From contig JAVKIY010000017.1 of NCBI GenBank assembly GCA_031459235.1, forward strand, positions 1-46,945: 46,945 nucleotides of DNA, in the 5' to 3' direction. Both the position numbers and the translations under genes were made by a program. Below, one piece after another: positions 26,345 through 34,582 of this stretch (position 1 is its first letter; every line of letters begins with the position of its first letter). A model generated the notes under the pieces. The model had not been told where the DNA came from, searched no databases, and saw nothing but the letters and a program-made list of their open reading frames with translations. This DNA is from Fervidifonticultor_A tertius. GTDB taxonomy: Bacteria > Sysuimicrobiota > Sysuimicrobiia > Sysuimicrobiales > Humicultoraceae.

Positions 26345-27160
26345 TCAGCCATCAAAGGGTTCTTCGATGATGGCCACCGCGCGTGTCCACGCTGCGCTGG
26401 CCGCCTTCAGCTTGTACGGGAAGCAGGCGACCTTGAACCCAAAGGGCCTGGGGATCTTGTCCAGGTTGGTCAGCTTTTCGATCTGGCAGTACTCCCGCTC
26501 CTTGCCGTAGAAGTGGGACTCCCAGAACCTGCCGCGCACCCCGCTGGCGGCTTCCCGAAACATCACGTCGAACGGACGGTCCAGCCCCCAGGCATCGATA
26601 CCTATCACCTTTACGCCACGCTCGACCAGGTACTGGGTCGCGCTGCGTTCCAGCCCGGGGTGCAGCATGTCATAACCGGGCTGCTTGAAGGCCTTCCATG
26701 TGTCGGTGCGAATCAGGGCGATGTCGTAGGGCTTGATACCATAGCCCATCGCCGCCAGAGAGACCTCCACATCAGTTGCAGTGATCCCATCACCGCGCCG
26801 CTTGTGCGTCATGTCCAGCACGAAGGCGTCGCTGAAGAACCACCGTAAGGGCAACTGCTCGATAGTCTTCGCGGGTTCGCCACCGGATGTGGGACCATAG
26901 TGATAGGGGGCATCAATATGGGTCCCGGAGTGCGACGAAAGCGTGGCCACCTCCACGGCCCAGGCATGACCATCCGGAAAGAGGGTGGGGAGCAGACCCT
27001 GATCGACACTGAAGACGTCCACGGTCATGCGCATGCCCTGCACGTGGTCGATGTACTGGATCTGGTGGCGGTTGGGCTCGAAGGCACCGGTCCCGTTCTC
27101 CAGCGTATCGCTGAGGTCGATCAGCGTGACCCGAGTGCGGCTCACAATATAGCTCTCCAT
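26345..27160 (-). CDS. Cyclase-family metal hydrolase (kynurenine formamidase-like)
   Basis: The protein has 271 residues with the family metal site H77-S-G-T-H81-I-D83-A-P-Y-H87 (HxGTHxDxPxH). Family members hydrolyse N-formylkynurenine, isatin or cyclic amides and lactones with Mn or Zn. After the site, IALIRTDTWKAF and VIGIDAWGLD are normal core strands. ATG 27160 has an AAGGAGGG ribosome site. It lies between the DRE-TIM acyltransferase gene and the Tat-type binding protein gene, all on one strand with short gaps, so it probably acts on the compound brought in by the transporter. The true substrate is not known. Confidence 0.85.
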   Translation of the reverse strand: MESYIVSRTRVTLIDLSDTLENGTGAFEPNRHQIQYIDHVQGMRMTVDVFSVDQGLLPTLFPDGHAWAVEVATLSSHSGTHIDAPYHYGPTSGGEPAKTIEQLPLRWFFSDAFVLDMTHKRRGDGITATDVEVSLAAMGYGIKPYDIALIRTDTWKAFKQPGYDMLHPGLERSATQYLVERGVKVIGIDAWGLDRPFDVMFREAASGVRGRFWESHFYGKEREYCQIEKLTNLDKIPRPFGFKVACFPYKLKAASAAWTRAVAIIEEPFDG

Positions 27161-27199
27161 GATCCTTCCCTCCTTCCCTGCGCCAAACCCGCCAGGCCG

Positions 27200-28507
27200 T
27201 TACCGCTGCGCAGGGGATCGAGCCGCAGATCCGGACGGCGTCGCTTCCGCGCCCAGCACCCGGCGGATGATGCCCTGATAGACTGCCGGGGGCAGCGCGT
27301 TCTTGAGCCGCAGGGCCACGGTCTTCACCTGCCGCACGATCTCTTCCACCTGCTCCAGAGTGGCGCGCAGGCCCTGCTCTTCCAACGTCATCTCCACGTA
27401 GTTACGACCGGTCCCGCGTCCCGCCACCAGGCTGGGCCCGTCGCGGCCCACCAACGCGGGCGGGTAGGGAAACACCGCCACCTCTCCCAGGGGCGTTGCG
27501 CGAAACTGCCGCAGGATGTGGATGACGATGCCCGACTCGACCTCGAACAGCCCGGGGCCGACGATAGGCTTGTTGGAGGCCGGTCGGATCTTGGAGATTT
27601 CCGCCACCATCTGGGACAGCCGGTAGAGTCCCTCCAGCTGGATTCCTGTGGGGATGCCCAGCAGGTGTTCGCATGCGACCGCCACCTCCTCCGTGGCCAC
27701 ATTGCCGGCTCGCTCCCCCAGGTTGTTCACGGAGCAGTGCACCTCATCGACACCCGAGGCCACGGCCATCATGGCACTGGCAGTGGCCTGGCCGTAGTCG
27801 TTATGGATGTGCAGGCCCAACGGCGTCTCCGGAAACCACTGGCGGAGCTTGGAGATGAAGAACCGCATAGCCAGCGGGTGCGCCATACCGAACGTGTCCG
27901 AGACGGTGATGCGATCAATGGCGCCGCGCTCGATGACCTCACCGAAGAAGCGCTTGATGTACTCCAGGCTGGGGATGCGGAAGGTGTCCCAGCCCATGAA
28001 CTCCACGTACATACCAGTTTCATCCTTGGCTCGGCGGGAGAGGACCACGACCTTGTCAATCAGCTGCTCCGGGGTCATGTCGTAGGCGTACTTGATGAGG
28101 AACGGGTTGACGCCGAACTCCAGAACCATTCCCGGCGCGCCGCAGGCGATGGCCGCCTGCAGATCGTCGTCGCGCACCCGCACCAGAGGCGTCACCCGGG
28201 CCCGCAGCTTCATCTGGGCCAGCGTGCGGATCACCTCGCGGTCCTCCTCTGTGGCCGGCAGGCCTGGTTCGATGGACGGGATGCCGATTTTGTCCATCTC
28301 CTGAGCCAGGAAGAGCTTCTCCTCCACGGTGAAAGCCACACGTGCAGTCTGCTCTCCGTCGCGCAGCGTCACATCGTGGATCACCACCCGTGCGGGAAGT
28401 CTCATCTCCCCCCTCACCTCGGGGAGATAGTTTAGCGGTGAGACCCACCGGCCCGAGCCGAAGTACGGGCCGTCCAGTGTGATGCCAAAGGCCTCTGGTG
28501 CTGCCAT
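27200..28507 (-). CDS. DRE-TIM acyltransferase or lyase (isopropylmalate/homocitrate synthase-like)
   Basis: A TIM-barrel enzyme of 435 residues. HDVTLRDGEQ (44-53) holds the catalytic Arg-Asp pair, GLHIHNDYG (231-239) holds the two metal histidines, and SVNNLGERAGN matches the second hallmark of isopropylmalate, citramalate and homocitrate synthases. These condense acetyl-CoA with a 2-oxo acid; HMG-CoA lyase relatives cut instead. There is no C-terminal LeuA regulatory domain, as in homocitrate or re-citrate synthases. Three ATG codons stand in a row; the third (28507) is 6 bases after AAGGAGG and is preferred. A catabolic role with the cyclase and the transporter is inferred. Confidence 0.82.
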   Translation of the reverse strand: MAAPEAFGITLDGPYFGSGRWVSPLNYLPEVRGEMRLPARVVIHDVTLRDGEQTARVAFTVEEKLFLAQEMDKIGIPSIEPGLPATEEDREVIRTLAQMKLRARVTPLVRVRDDDLQAAIACGAPGMVLEFGVNPFLIKYAYDMTPEQLIDKVVVLSRRAKDETGMYVEFMGWDTFRIPSLEYIKRFFGEVIERGAIDRITVSDTFGMAHPLAMRFFISKLRQWFPETPLGLHIHNDYGQATASAMMAVASGVDEVHCSVNNLGERAGNVATEEVAVACEHLLGIPTGIQLEGLYRLSQMVAEISKIRPASNKPIVGPGLFEVESGIVIHILRQFRATPLGEVAVFPYPPALVGRDGPSLVAGRGTGRNYVEMTLEEQGLRATLEQVEEIVRQVKTVALRLKNALPPAVYQGIIRRVLGAEATPSGSAARSPAQR

Positions 28508-28533
28508 CATCATCCTCCTTCCCCCAGGGTTCC

Positions 28534-29472
28534 CTATCGCCAGTTCCCATGCGTGCCCACCCGCCGCCCGCCACGCTTGGGCTTGGTCCCTTTGGTGCCG
28601 CGGGTGGACCCCTCCACCGCCGGGTCGGCACCGGCCACCTGATCAGTCCTCACGGACGGTGGCAGAGGCGCTGTGGGAAGCACCCGATCCCCCGTGACAT
28701 CGAGGAGAAGTTCCAGCTCCGGGCCGTACGTCGCATGCAACAGAGCAGCAAATCGGTAGTAAAGCTTGTTGGCGTAGATGTCATGCCGGATGTAGTTGCG
28801 GATAGTGCGCAGCACGGCGGGGTTGGACGTCCAGACGCCAGACCATCGGCCGCGGGAGCGGTCCATCATCAGGCCGGCGGTTTCATCGGCGACTACCAGC
28901 ATCTGGTCGCCGTGGCGCTCGTAGACGGTGCGCAGCATCACGTGATGAACCGTAAACCCGATCTCCACGTCAGGAGCGTCGAACAGCATGGCCGCAATGT
29001 GCACGCCCTGCTGGTGCGCCTGATGCAGACTCTGCCGCAAGTCCAGCACCTGGTTCCGCCACGCGCTGAGGTAGAGCTTCCGCTTCGCTTCCGCGATGAT
29101 CCGCCGTGCCCGATCCAGCAGGAGATCGTAGCCTTCCAGGTGCCACAGCATCTCGCGCCAGGGATGCGCTGCTGCCGGTCGCAAACCACGGCGAATCGTC
29201 GCCGCCAGGGTCCGAAACCGAGCTTCCCGCAGGTTGAGGAATTCATCGGCCGGCAAGGGGACGTAGGTGATCGGCCGGCCGTCGATGAGGGTGACGAGCC
29301 CGCGATCCTGCAAACGCCGCAGGGATGCGTAGACCTTGGCTGAGGGGACACCCGAGCGCTGGCTGATCTGATTCCCGTTGGCCGGATGGACTTCGTGGAG
29401 GGCAAGGTAGACACGGGCCTCGTACTCCGTGAGCCCCAGCTCACGCATCGCGTCGAGGAGGTGCGCGGTCAT
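28534..29472 (-). CDS. TrmB-family transcriptional regulator
   Basis: A 312-residue protein with an N-terminal winged helix: LGLTEYEARVYLALHEVHPA, then ISQRSGVPSAKVYASLRRLQ as the recognition region. A middle part includes RRIIAEAKRKLYLSAWRNQV, typical of the TrmB effector half. The last 45 residues are basic and of low complexity. TrmB regulators sense sugars or other small molecules. It is 26 bases upstream of the acyltransferase gene and likely controls the whole minus-strand unit. ATG 29472 was preferred over GTG 29481; neither has a good ribosome site. A dyad lies 17 bases upstream. Confidence 0.8.
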   Translation of the reverse strand: MTAHLLDAMRELGLTEYEARVYLALHEVHPANGNQISQRSGVPSAKVYASLRRLQDRGLVTLIDGRPITYVPLPADEFLNLREARFRTLAATIRRGLRPAAAHPWREMLWHLEGYDLLLDRARRIIAEAKRKLYLSAWRNQVLDLRQSLHQAHQQGVHIAAMLFDAPDVEIGFTVHHVMLRTVYERHGDQMLVVADETAGLMMDRSRGRWSGVWTSNPAVLRTIRNYIRHDIYANKLYYRFAALLHATYGPELELLLDVTGDRVLPTAPLPPSVRTDQVAGADPAVEGSTRGTKGTKPKRGGRRVGTHGNWR

Positions 29473-29488
29473 CGGACACACGGATCAT

Positions 29489-29506
29489 CTACTACCCGAG
29501 TAGTAG
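29489..29506. promoter_or_regulatory. Dyad at the promoter of the TrmB-type regulator
   Basis: CTACTAC, four bases, GTAGTAG. A candidate minus-strand -10 (TATCCT, 29510-29505) overlaps one arm, so a protein bound here would block that promoter. The natural guess is autoregulation by the TrmB-type protein. Confidence 0.5.
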
Positions 29507-29510
29507 GATA

Positions 29511-29804
29511 CTTCGACACAGACCGACTTTCCTCTGCCGACTAGCCGGGTCCCCGGTGGGGGAGGCCAACCGGGCGGCTGCCCCACCCTGGCAATCTGCA
29601 AAGGCCTCACCTGTCAAGCCTTTGGAGAGGCGAACTGGCTGGAAGAGTGGAGTTGACCCGGTTACGTGGACACTTCAATGAGGCCGCCCGCCGTTGACCC
29701 CCGGCGCCGGCGCGTGATAGGCTGGCTTTCGAGCGGCTCGACTTTTCACTATCCGCAATCGGACGGCGCGTCTGTTCTCGATTTCACATTATGGAGGGGG
29801 TCCG
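29511..29804. other. Gene-free divergent region
   Basis: About 290 bases between the TrmB-type regulator and the racemase-like gene. TTGACC followed by CACTTC-like elements near 29650-29680 could be a promoter for the plus-strand cluster, but spacing and match are weak. I see no RNA gene. Confidence 0.4.
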
Positions 29805-30563
29805 ATGCGGGGCCTCTATCTCATACCAGGGTGGATGAGCCGACGGGACGGCGGCGCGGAGGAGCTGGCGCGCCGGAGGGCGGTCGTGCAGCGCGTCGCC
29901 GGGGCTGCCTGGACGATGGACGCCTGGGAGACGCCGGGCGGGCCGGCGTCGATCGAGTCGGCCTACGAGGAGTACCTGTCGGTCCCGGGTGCGGTCGAGC
30001 GGCTCGTGGAGGCGGAGCGGGCGGGCGTCGACGGCGCGATCCTGGGCTGCTTCGGCGATCCCGGCATCGACGCGGCGCGCGAGATGGTGAGCATCCCGGT
30101 GGTGGGACCCGGCGAGGCCTCGATGCTGTTCGCCGCGGCCCTGGGGCACCGTTTCAGCATCGTCACCGTGCTGGACTCGGTCGTGCCCCTGCTCGAGCGG
30201 CTGGCCTGGCAGGTGGGCGTGGACCGCAAGCTGGCGTCGGTGCGCTCGATCGGCGTGCCCGTGCTGGAGCTGGACCGCGATCCCGACGAGACGCTGGCGC
30301 GTATGACCAGAGAGGGCCAGGCCGCGCGGGATCGCGACCGCGCGGACGCGATCATCATGGGCTGCATGACCATGGCGTTCGGGGACCGGCAGGGCGAGCT
30401 CGCGCGGCGCCTCGGCATCCCGGTCGTCAACCCGGTGTATGCCGCGGTGAAGCTGATGCAGGCGCAGGTCGAGCTCGGGCTGCGGCACAGCCGCCGCGCC
30501 TACCCGGTCCCGCCGAAGCTGGCGCGGCAGGCCGCGGGCAGTGGTGCCCATGGCGCGCACTAG
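29805..30563 (+). CDS. Asp/Glu/hydantoin racemase-like protein
   Basis: A 252-residue member of the aspartate/glutamate/hydantoin racemase superfamily. The two catalytic cysteines are C82 (GCFGDPG) and C187 (IIMGCMTMAFG). IPVVGPGEASM and IPVVNPVYAAVKLM are family core segments. The enzymes work without cofactor by two-base proton transfer; some relatives are decarboxylases or isomerases. A strong ribosome site (GGAGGGGG) precedes ATG 29805. Its end overlaps the Lrp-type regulator start, and the peptide transporter follows, so a link to D-amino-acid or hydantoin use is likely. Confidence 0.85.
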   Translation: MRGLYLIPGWMSRRDGGAEELARRRAVVQRVAGAAWTMDAWETPGGPASIESAYEEYLSVPGAVERLVEAERAGVDGAILGCFGDPGIDAAREMVSIPVVGPGEASMLFAAALGHRFSIVTVLDSVVPLLERLAWQVGVDRKLASVRSIGVPVLELDRDPDETLARMTREGQAARDRDRADAIIMGCMTMAFGDRQGELARRLGIPVVNPVYAAVKLMQAQVELGLRHSRRAYPVPPKLARQAAGSGAHGAH

Positions 30564-31059
30564 GACGCTCGACGCGCTCGACCAGGGTATCATCCGGAGC
30601 CTGCAGCGCGACGGCCGGGCGAGCTACAGCGCCATGGCCAAGACGCTGGGCGTCACCGAGGGCACGATCCGGAACCGCCTGGCCTGGCTGCTGTCCGAGC
30701 GGATCATCCGCGTGGTGGCGGTCGCCGACCTGTTCAAGGTCGGGCTCCACGCGGTGGCCATCACCGGGATGAACGTCGAGCGCGGCAAGATGAAGCAGGC
30801 GCTCGCCCGGCTGATGGACATGGAGGAGGTGCGCTATGTCGCCGTCACCACCGGCACCTTCGACATCATCATCGAGATCGTGCTGCCCGACACCGACGCG
30901 CTGCACGACTTCCTGGTGGACCGGCTCGCGTCGGTGCCCGGCATCTTGCGAACCGACACGTCGATGATCCTCAAGATCCACAAACAGAGCTACACCTGGC
31001 TTCCGGAGCCGCGCGGCGACGGCGCGGCGCCGCGGAGGCGCGCGACAAAGGGGGGGTAG
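30550..31059 (+). CDS. Lrp/AsnC-family transcriptional regulator
   Basis: The protein has 169 residues. LDALDQGIIRSLQRDGRASY and MAKTLGVTEGTIRNRLAWLL form the AsnC-type helix-turn-helix; the second half (about 70-150) is the ligand-binding RAM domain, with YVAVTTGTFDIIIEIVLPD. Such proteins sense amino acids and control uptake and catabolism. The start is ATG 30550 or GTG 30541; both overlap the racemase-like gene, so the two are co-translated. It probably governs the following transporter and hydrolase genes. Confidence 0.87.
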   Translation: MARTRTLDALDQGIIRSLQRDGRASYSAMAKTLGVTEGTIRNRLAWLLSERIIRVVAVADLFKVGLHAVAITGMNVERGKMKQALARLMDMEEVRYVAVTTGTFDIIIEIVLPDTDALHDFLVDRLASVPGILRTDTSMILKIHKQSYTWLPEPRGDGAAPRRRATKGG

Positions 31060-31062
31060 AGC

Positions 31063-32646
31063 ATGCGCGTACGCATCCTGGCCCTGGTGGTCGGCGTCCT
31101 GCTGGTCACCGGGTCGCTGATCGTCCCGGCGCGGGGCGCGCCGGCGGGCGGGGGCTCGATCGCGTTCCCCATCGTCGGGGACCCGACCTTCAACCCGTGG
31201 CACCCGCGCCACTTCGTCGAGTCCATCTTCGTCACCCGGGTCCTGTTCAACGGCCTGACGAAGTGGGGCAAGGAGTCGCGCTGGGTGGGTGACCTGGCCG
31301 AGTCGTGGGAGGTCTCGGCGGACGGCCTGACCTGGACCTTCAAGCTCCGCCGCGGCGTGAAGTGGCACGACGGGCGCGACTTCACCGCCGACGACGTGAA
31401 GTTCACCTACGACATCGTCCTGAACCCGCAGCTGGGCGCGACCGGGCGCGCGGCTTTCACCAACATCCGCGAGGTCCGCGTCGTGGACCCGGCCACCGTG
31501 CAGTTCCTGCTGTCGGCCCCACAGGCGAGCCTGGTGGCCGCGGTCGGCGTGAACGCGGGGATCATTCCCCGGCACGCGTTCGCGAACGTCGCGCCGGCGA
31601 ACTACTGGACGCACGACGCCTTCAACAAGCGCACCCCCATCGGGACCGGCGCCTACAAGATCAGGGAGTACGTCTCCGGGTCGTACGTGACGCTGGAGAA
31701 GAACCCGGCCTACTTCGGCGGCGCGCCGTCGATCGACACGATCACCTTCAAGGTGCTGCCGGACGTGAACGCGCAGATCGCGCAGTTTCTGGCCGGCGAC
31801 CTGACCATCATCTTCATCGACAACCCGGCGCTGGTGCGGGCGGTGCGCGGCCGGCCCAATGTGGAGGTCAACACGCTCCCGCAGAACAACTTCTACTACA
31901 TGGCGCCCAACTTCCGGAACGCCCTGTTCCAGGACCGGCGCGTCCGCCAGGCGATCATGCACGCCTGGGATCGCCCGGCGATGATCAAGGGGTTCCTGGA
32001 AGGGTTCGCCACGCCGGCGAGCAGCCCGCTCACGCCGGTGCTCCGGAACTTCTTCAACCCCAACGTCAAGACGTACGAGTTCGACCGCGCGAAGGCGCGC
32101 CAGCTCCTGGCCGAGGCCGGGTGGCGGCCGGGGCCCGACGGCATCCTGGTGAAGGACGGCCAGCGATTCCGGTTCGCGCTCTCGTACCCGACCGTGCAGT
32201 ACTTCGAGCCGCTCGCGGCGCTGGTGCAGCAGTACCTGCGCGCGGTGGGGATCGAGGCGACGCTGGACGGCGCCGACTTCAACACCTTCATCGCGCAGAA
32301 GCTGCTCCCGCGCCGCTTCGACGCGCTGCTCGGGTGGTGGATCATGCCCGAGGACCCCGACTTCTTCAACTACGCGCACAGCAGCGCCGCGGAACGCGGG
32401 TTCAACCTGCCGATGTACAGCAACAAGGACGCGGACGCGCTGATGGAGGCCGGCCGGAAGGCAACGAGCCTCGCCGAGCGCGAGCGCATCTACAAGCGGC
32501 TGCAGGAGCTGATGGCGGAGGATTTGCCCTACCTGCAGCTATGGTGGCCGAACGAGATCCGCGCGTGGCACACGCGGCTGAAGGGCGTCCCTCCCATCCA
32601 CCTGCGGGCGGCCTTTCAGTGGGTGAACGAGTGGAGGCTGGAGTAG
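31063..32646 (+). CDS. Peptide/nickel-type ABC transporter substrate-binding protein (family 5)
   Basis: A 527-residue exported protein: Sec signal MRVRILALVVGVLLVTGSL with cleavage near ARGA. LAESWEVSADGLTWTFKLRR, then GVKWHDGRDFTADDVKFTYD, is the hallmark of DppA/OppA proteins. The lipobox cysteine is absent, so it is likely soluble in the periplasm. ATG 31063 follows the regulator stop by 3 bases, with a G-rich ribosome site. The ligand could be di- or oligopeptides, opines or related amino-acid conjugates. The next genes encode its two permeases. Confidence 0.9.
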   Translation: MRVRILALVVGVLLVTGSLIVPARGAPAGGGSIAFPIVGDPTFNPWHPRHFVESIFVTRVLFNGLTKWGKESRWVGDLAESWEVSADGLTWTFKLRRGVKWHDGRDFTADDVKFTYDIVLNPQLGATGRAAFTNIREVRVVDPATVQFLLSAPQASLVAAVGVNAGIIPRHAFANVAPANYWTHDAFNKRTPIGTGAYKIREYVSGSYVTLEKNPAYFGGAPSIDTITFKVLPDVNAQIAQFLAGDLTIIFIDNPALVRAVRGRPNVEVNTLPQNNFYYMAPNFRNALFQDRRVRQAIMHAWDRPAMIKGFLEGFATPASSPLTPVLRNFFNPNVKTYEFDRAKARQLLAEAGWRPGPDGILVKDGQRFRFALSYPTVQYFEPLAALVQQYLRAVGIEATLDGADFNTFIAQKLLPRRFDALLGWWIMPEDPDFFNYAHSSAAERGFNLPMYSNKDADALMEAGRKATSLAERERIYKRLQELMAEDLPYLQLWWPNEIRAWHTRLKGVPPIHLRAAFQWVNEWRLE

Positions 32647-32662
32647 CCACCTCCCGCGGGCA

Positions 32663-32727
32663 GGCGCCGGGCGCCCCGAACGGGGTGCCCGGCGCCGCCG
32701 GGAAGGCCTGACCGGCGCCGGGCACCC
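32663..32727 (+). promoter_or_regulatory. Three-arm RNA structure with two mutually exclusive hairpins
   Basis: Arm 1 (32663-32677, GGCGCCGGGCGCCCC), arm 2 (32682-32696, GGGGTGCCCGGCGCC) and arm 3 (32714-32727, GGCGCCGGGCACCC). Arm 2 pairs with arm 1 over 15 bp with one G-T, or with arm 3 over 14 perfect bp. Arm 3 ends at the base before the permease ATG (32728), so the second fold would hide the start. No T tract follows, so this is not an ordinary terminator. Confidence 0.65.
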
Positions 32728-33675
32728 ATGGGCCGCTACCTGCTCGAGCGCGCCGTCCAGGCGTGCGTCGTCCTGCTCGTCGTCTCCACCCTCACGTTCC
32801 TGATGGTCTCGTTGGCCCCCGGGGGCCCCGAGATCATGATGACCATGGAGTCCACGCCCGAGCAACGCGAGGCGCTCACGCGCCAGCTCGGCCTCGACCA
32901 GCCGCTGGTCGTGCGTTACGTCAAGTGGGTCGCCTCGGCGCTGCGCGCCGACTTTGGCCGGTCGTTCGGGGACCGGCGCAAGGTGAACGAGGTCATCCGC
33001 GAGCGGCTGCCCAACACGCTCCTGTTGGGCGGCGCGGCGCTGGCGGTGTCGATCCTCGTGGGCATCCCCGCCGGGATCATCTCCGCGGTCAGACGGTACT
33101 CGGCCTCGGACCACGTCGTGACCTTCTTCTCGTTCATCGGGGTCTCGATCCCGGCGTTCTGGTTCGCGATCCTCCTGATCCTCGTCTTCACCGTGCACTT
33201 CAAGCTGCTGCCCGCCTCGGGGATGGCGACGCCGGGAGTGCCGTTCTCGCTGGGCAACCGCCTGCTGCACCTGATCCTGCCGGCCACGGTGCTGGCGACC
33301 GCCACGCTCCCCAACCTGGTGCGGTTCATGCGGTCCGCGCTCATCGAGGAGATCGGGCAGGACTACGTGCGCACCGCGCGCGCCAAGGGCCTGCCCAACC
33401 GGCTGGTGCTCTCGCGTCACGCCATCCGCAACGCGCTGATCCCGGTGGTGACGGTCCTGGGCGTGCTCATCCCGCGCCTGGTCGGTGGGGCGGTGATCAC
33501 CGAGACGATCTTCGGCTGGCCCGGCATGGGCCAGCTCGCGGTGGCCTCGACCATCGGCCGCGACTTCCCCATGGTCATGGGGATCACCGTGGTGGTGGCC
33601 GTCGTGGTCATCGTCTCGAACCTGCTGGTAGATCTGGCCTACGGCTGGCTCGACCCCCGGATCACCTATGGCTAG
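32728..33675 (+). CDS. Peptide-type ABC transporter permease, DppB-like
   Basis: A 315-residue inner-membrane protein. FLMVSLAPGGPE near residue 28 is the conserved first periplasmic loop of DppB/OppB, and the coupling (EAA) segment is DYVRTARAKGLPNRLVLSRH. It ends VDLAYGWLDPRITYG, as usual. There is no recognisable ribosome site, since the bases before ATG belong to arm 3 of the upstream hairpin. It overlaps the next permease by 8 bases. Confidence 0.92.
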   Translation: MGRYLLERAVQACVVLLVVSTLTFLMVSLAPGGPEIMMTMESTPEQREALTRQLGLDQPLVVRYVKWVASALRADFGRSFGDRRKVNEVIRERLPNTLLLGGAALAVSILVGIPAGIISAVRRYSASDHVVTFFSFIGVSIPAFWFAILLILVFTVHFKLLPASGMATPGVPFSLGNRLLHLILPATVLATATLPNLVRFMRSALIEEIGQDYVRTARAKGLPNRLVLSRHAIRNALIPVVTVLGVLIPRLVGGAVITETIFGWPGMGQLAVASTIGRDFPMVMGITVVVAVVVIVSNLLVDLAYGWLDPRITYG

Positions 33676-34582
33676 CACACCGCGTCCCGCGGAGGCGCGG
33701 GTCGCCGCCGCCGCGGTCGCCCTCGTCGGGCCGGAGCCGGCGCGGACCCTGTGGCGGATCGCGGCCCGCCGGCTCCGCCGGAACCCGCCGGCCATGATCG
33801 CGCTGGCGTTCCTGGTCGCCGTGCACCTGGCCGCGGCGATCGGCCCCGCGCTGCTCCCCACAGACCCGTTCCTGACAAACCCGCTGCTATCACTGCGGGG
33901 CAGCAGCGCCGAGCACCCGCTGGGCACGGACGAGGTCGGCCGCGACGTGCTGGCGCGCCTGATTTTGGGCGCGCGCGTCTCGCTCGCGGTCGGGTTCGTG
34001 GCGATGGTGATCTCGGTGTCGCTGGGCGTGGCCGTCGGCGCGATCGCGGGCTACGCCGGCCGCTGGGAGGACGTCGTGCTCATGCGGCTCACCGACGCCA
34101 TGATGGCACTGCCCACGCTCTTCGTCATCCTGGCCGCGCTGGCGGTCTTCGGCGGCGGGCCGGTCACCGCCACGGTGGTGATCGGACTGACGGCCTGGAT
34201 GCCGGTGGCCCGCGTGGTGCGCGGCGAGTTCCTGCGGTGGCGCGTCACCGAGTTCGTGGACGCGGCGCGCGCCATCGGCGCGCGCGACGGCCGCATCATG
34301 GTCCGCCACATCCTGCCGCAGGTGGTTCCCTCGATCATCGTCGCGGCCACGCTGAACGTGGCATTCGCGATCCTCACCGAGTCCGCGATCTCCTACCTGG
34401 GCCTGGGCATCCGGCCGCCGCTGCCGTCGTGGGGCAACATGTTGCAGAACGCGCAGATCTACATCTGGTCGGCACCCAACCTGGCGGTCTACCCGGGGGT
34501 GCTCATCCTCTGCACGGTGCTTGCGTACAACTTCCTGGGCGACGGGCTGCGCGACGCGCTCGATCCACGCCTGAAGCTGTGA
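33668..34582 (+). CDS. Peptide-type ABC transporter permease, DppC-like
   Basis: The protein has 304 residues. The N-terminal FLVAVHLAAAIGPALLPTDP and HPLGTDEVGRDVLARLILGA are the DppC signature, the coupling segment is EFVDAARAIGARDGRIMVRH, and it ends LGDGLRDALDPRLKL. It partners with the DppB-like protein. No ATPase genes (DppD/DppF type) follow in this cluster, so the ATPases must come from elsewhere in the genome. Its stop overlaps the capA-like start (GTGA). Confidence 0.92.
   Translation: MASTPRPAEARVAAAAVALVGPEPARTLWRIAARRLRRNPPAMIALAFLVAVHLAAAIGPALLPTDPFLTNPLLSLRGSSAEHPLGTDEVGRDVLARLILGARVSLAVGFVAMVISVSLGVAVGAIAGYAGRWEDVVLMRLTDAMMALPTLFVILAALAVFGGGPVTATVVIGLTAWMPVARVVRGEFLRWRVTEFVDAARAIGARDGRIMVRHILPQVVPSIIVAATLNVAFAILTESAISYLGLGIRPPLPSWGNMLQNAQIYIWSAPNLAVYPGVLILCTVLAYNFLGDGLRDALDPRLKL

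Noticed and set aside
30427..32379. Long minus-strand frame (650 codons) opposite the Lrp-type and binding-protein genes
   Set aside because: Antisense mirror of high-GC codon bias; the plus strand carries well-known families over the whole stretch.
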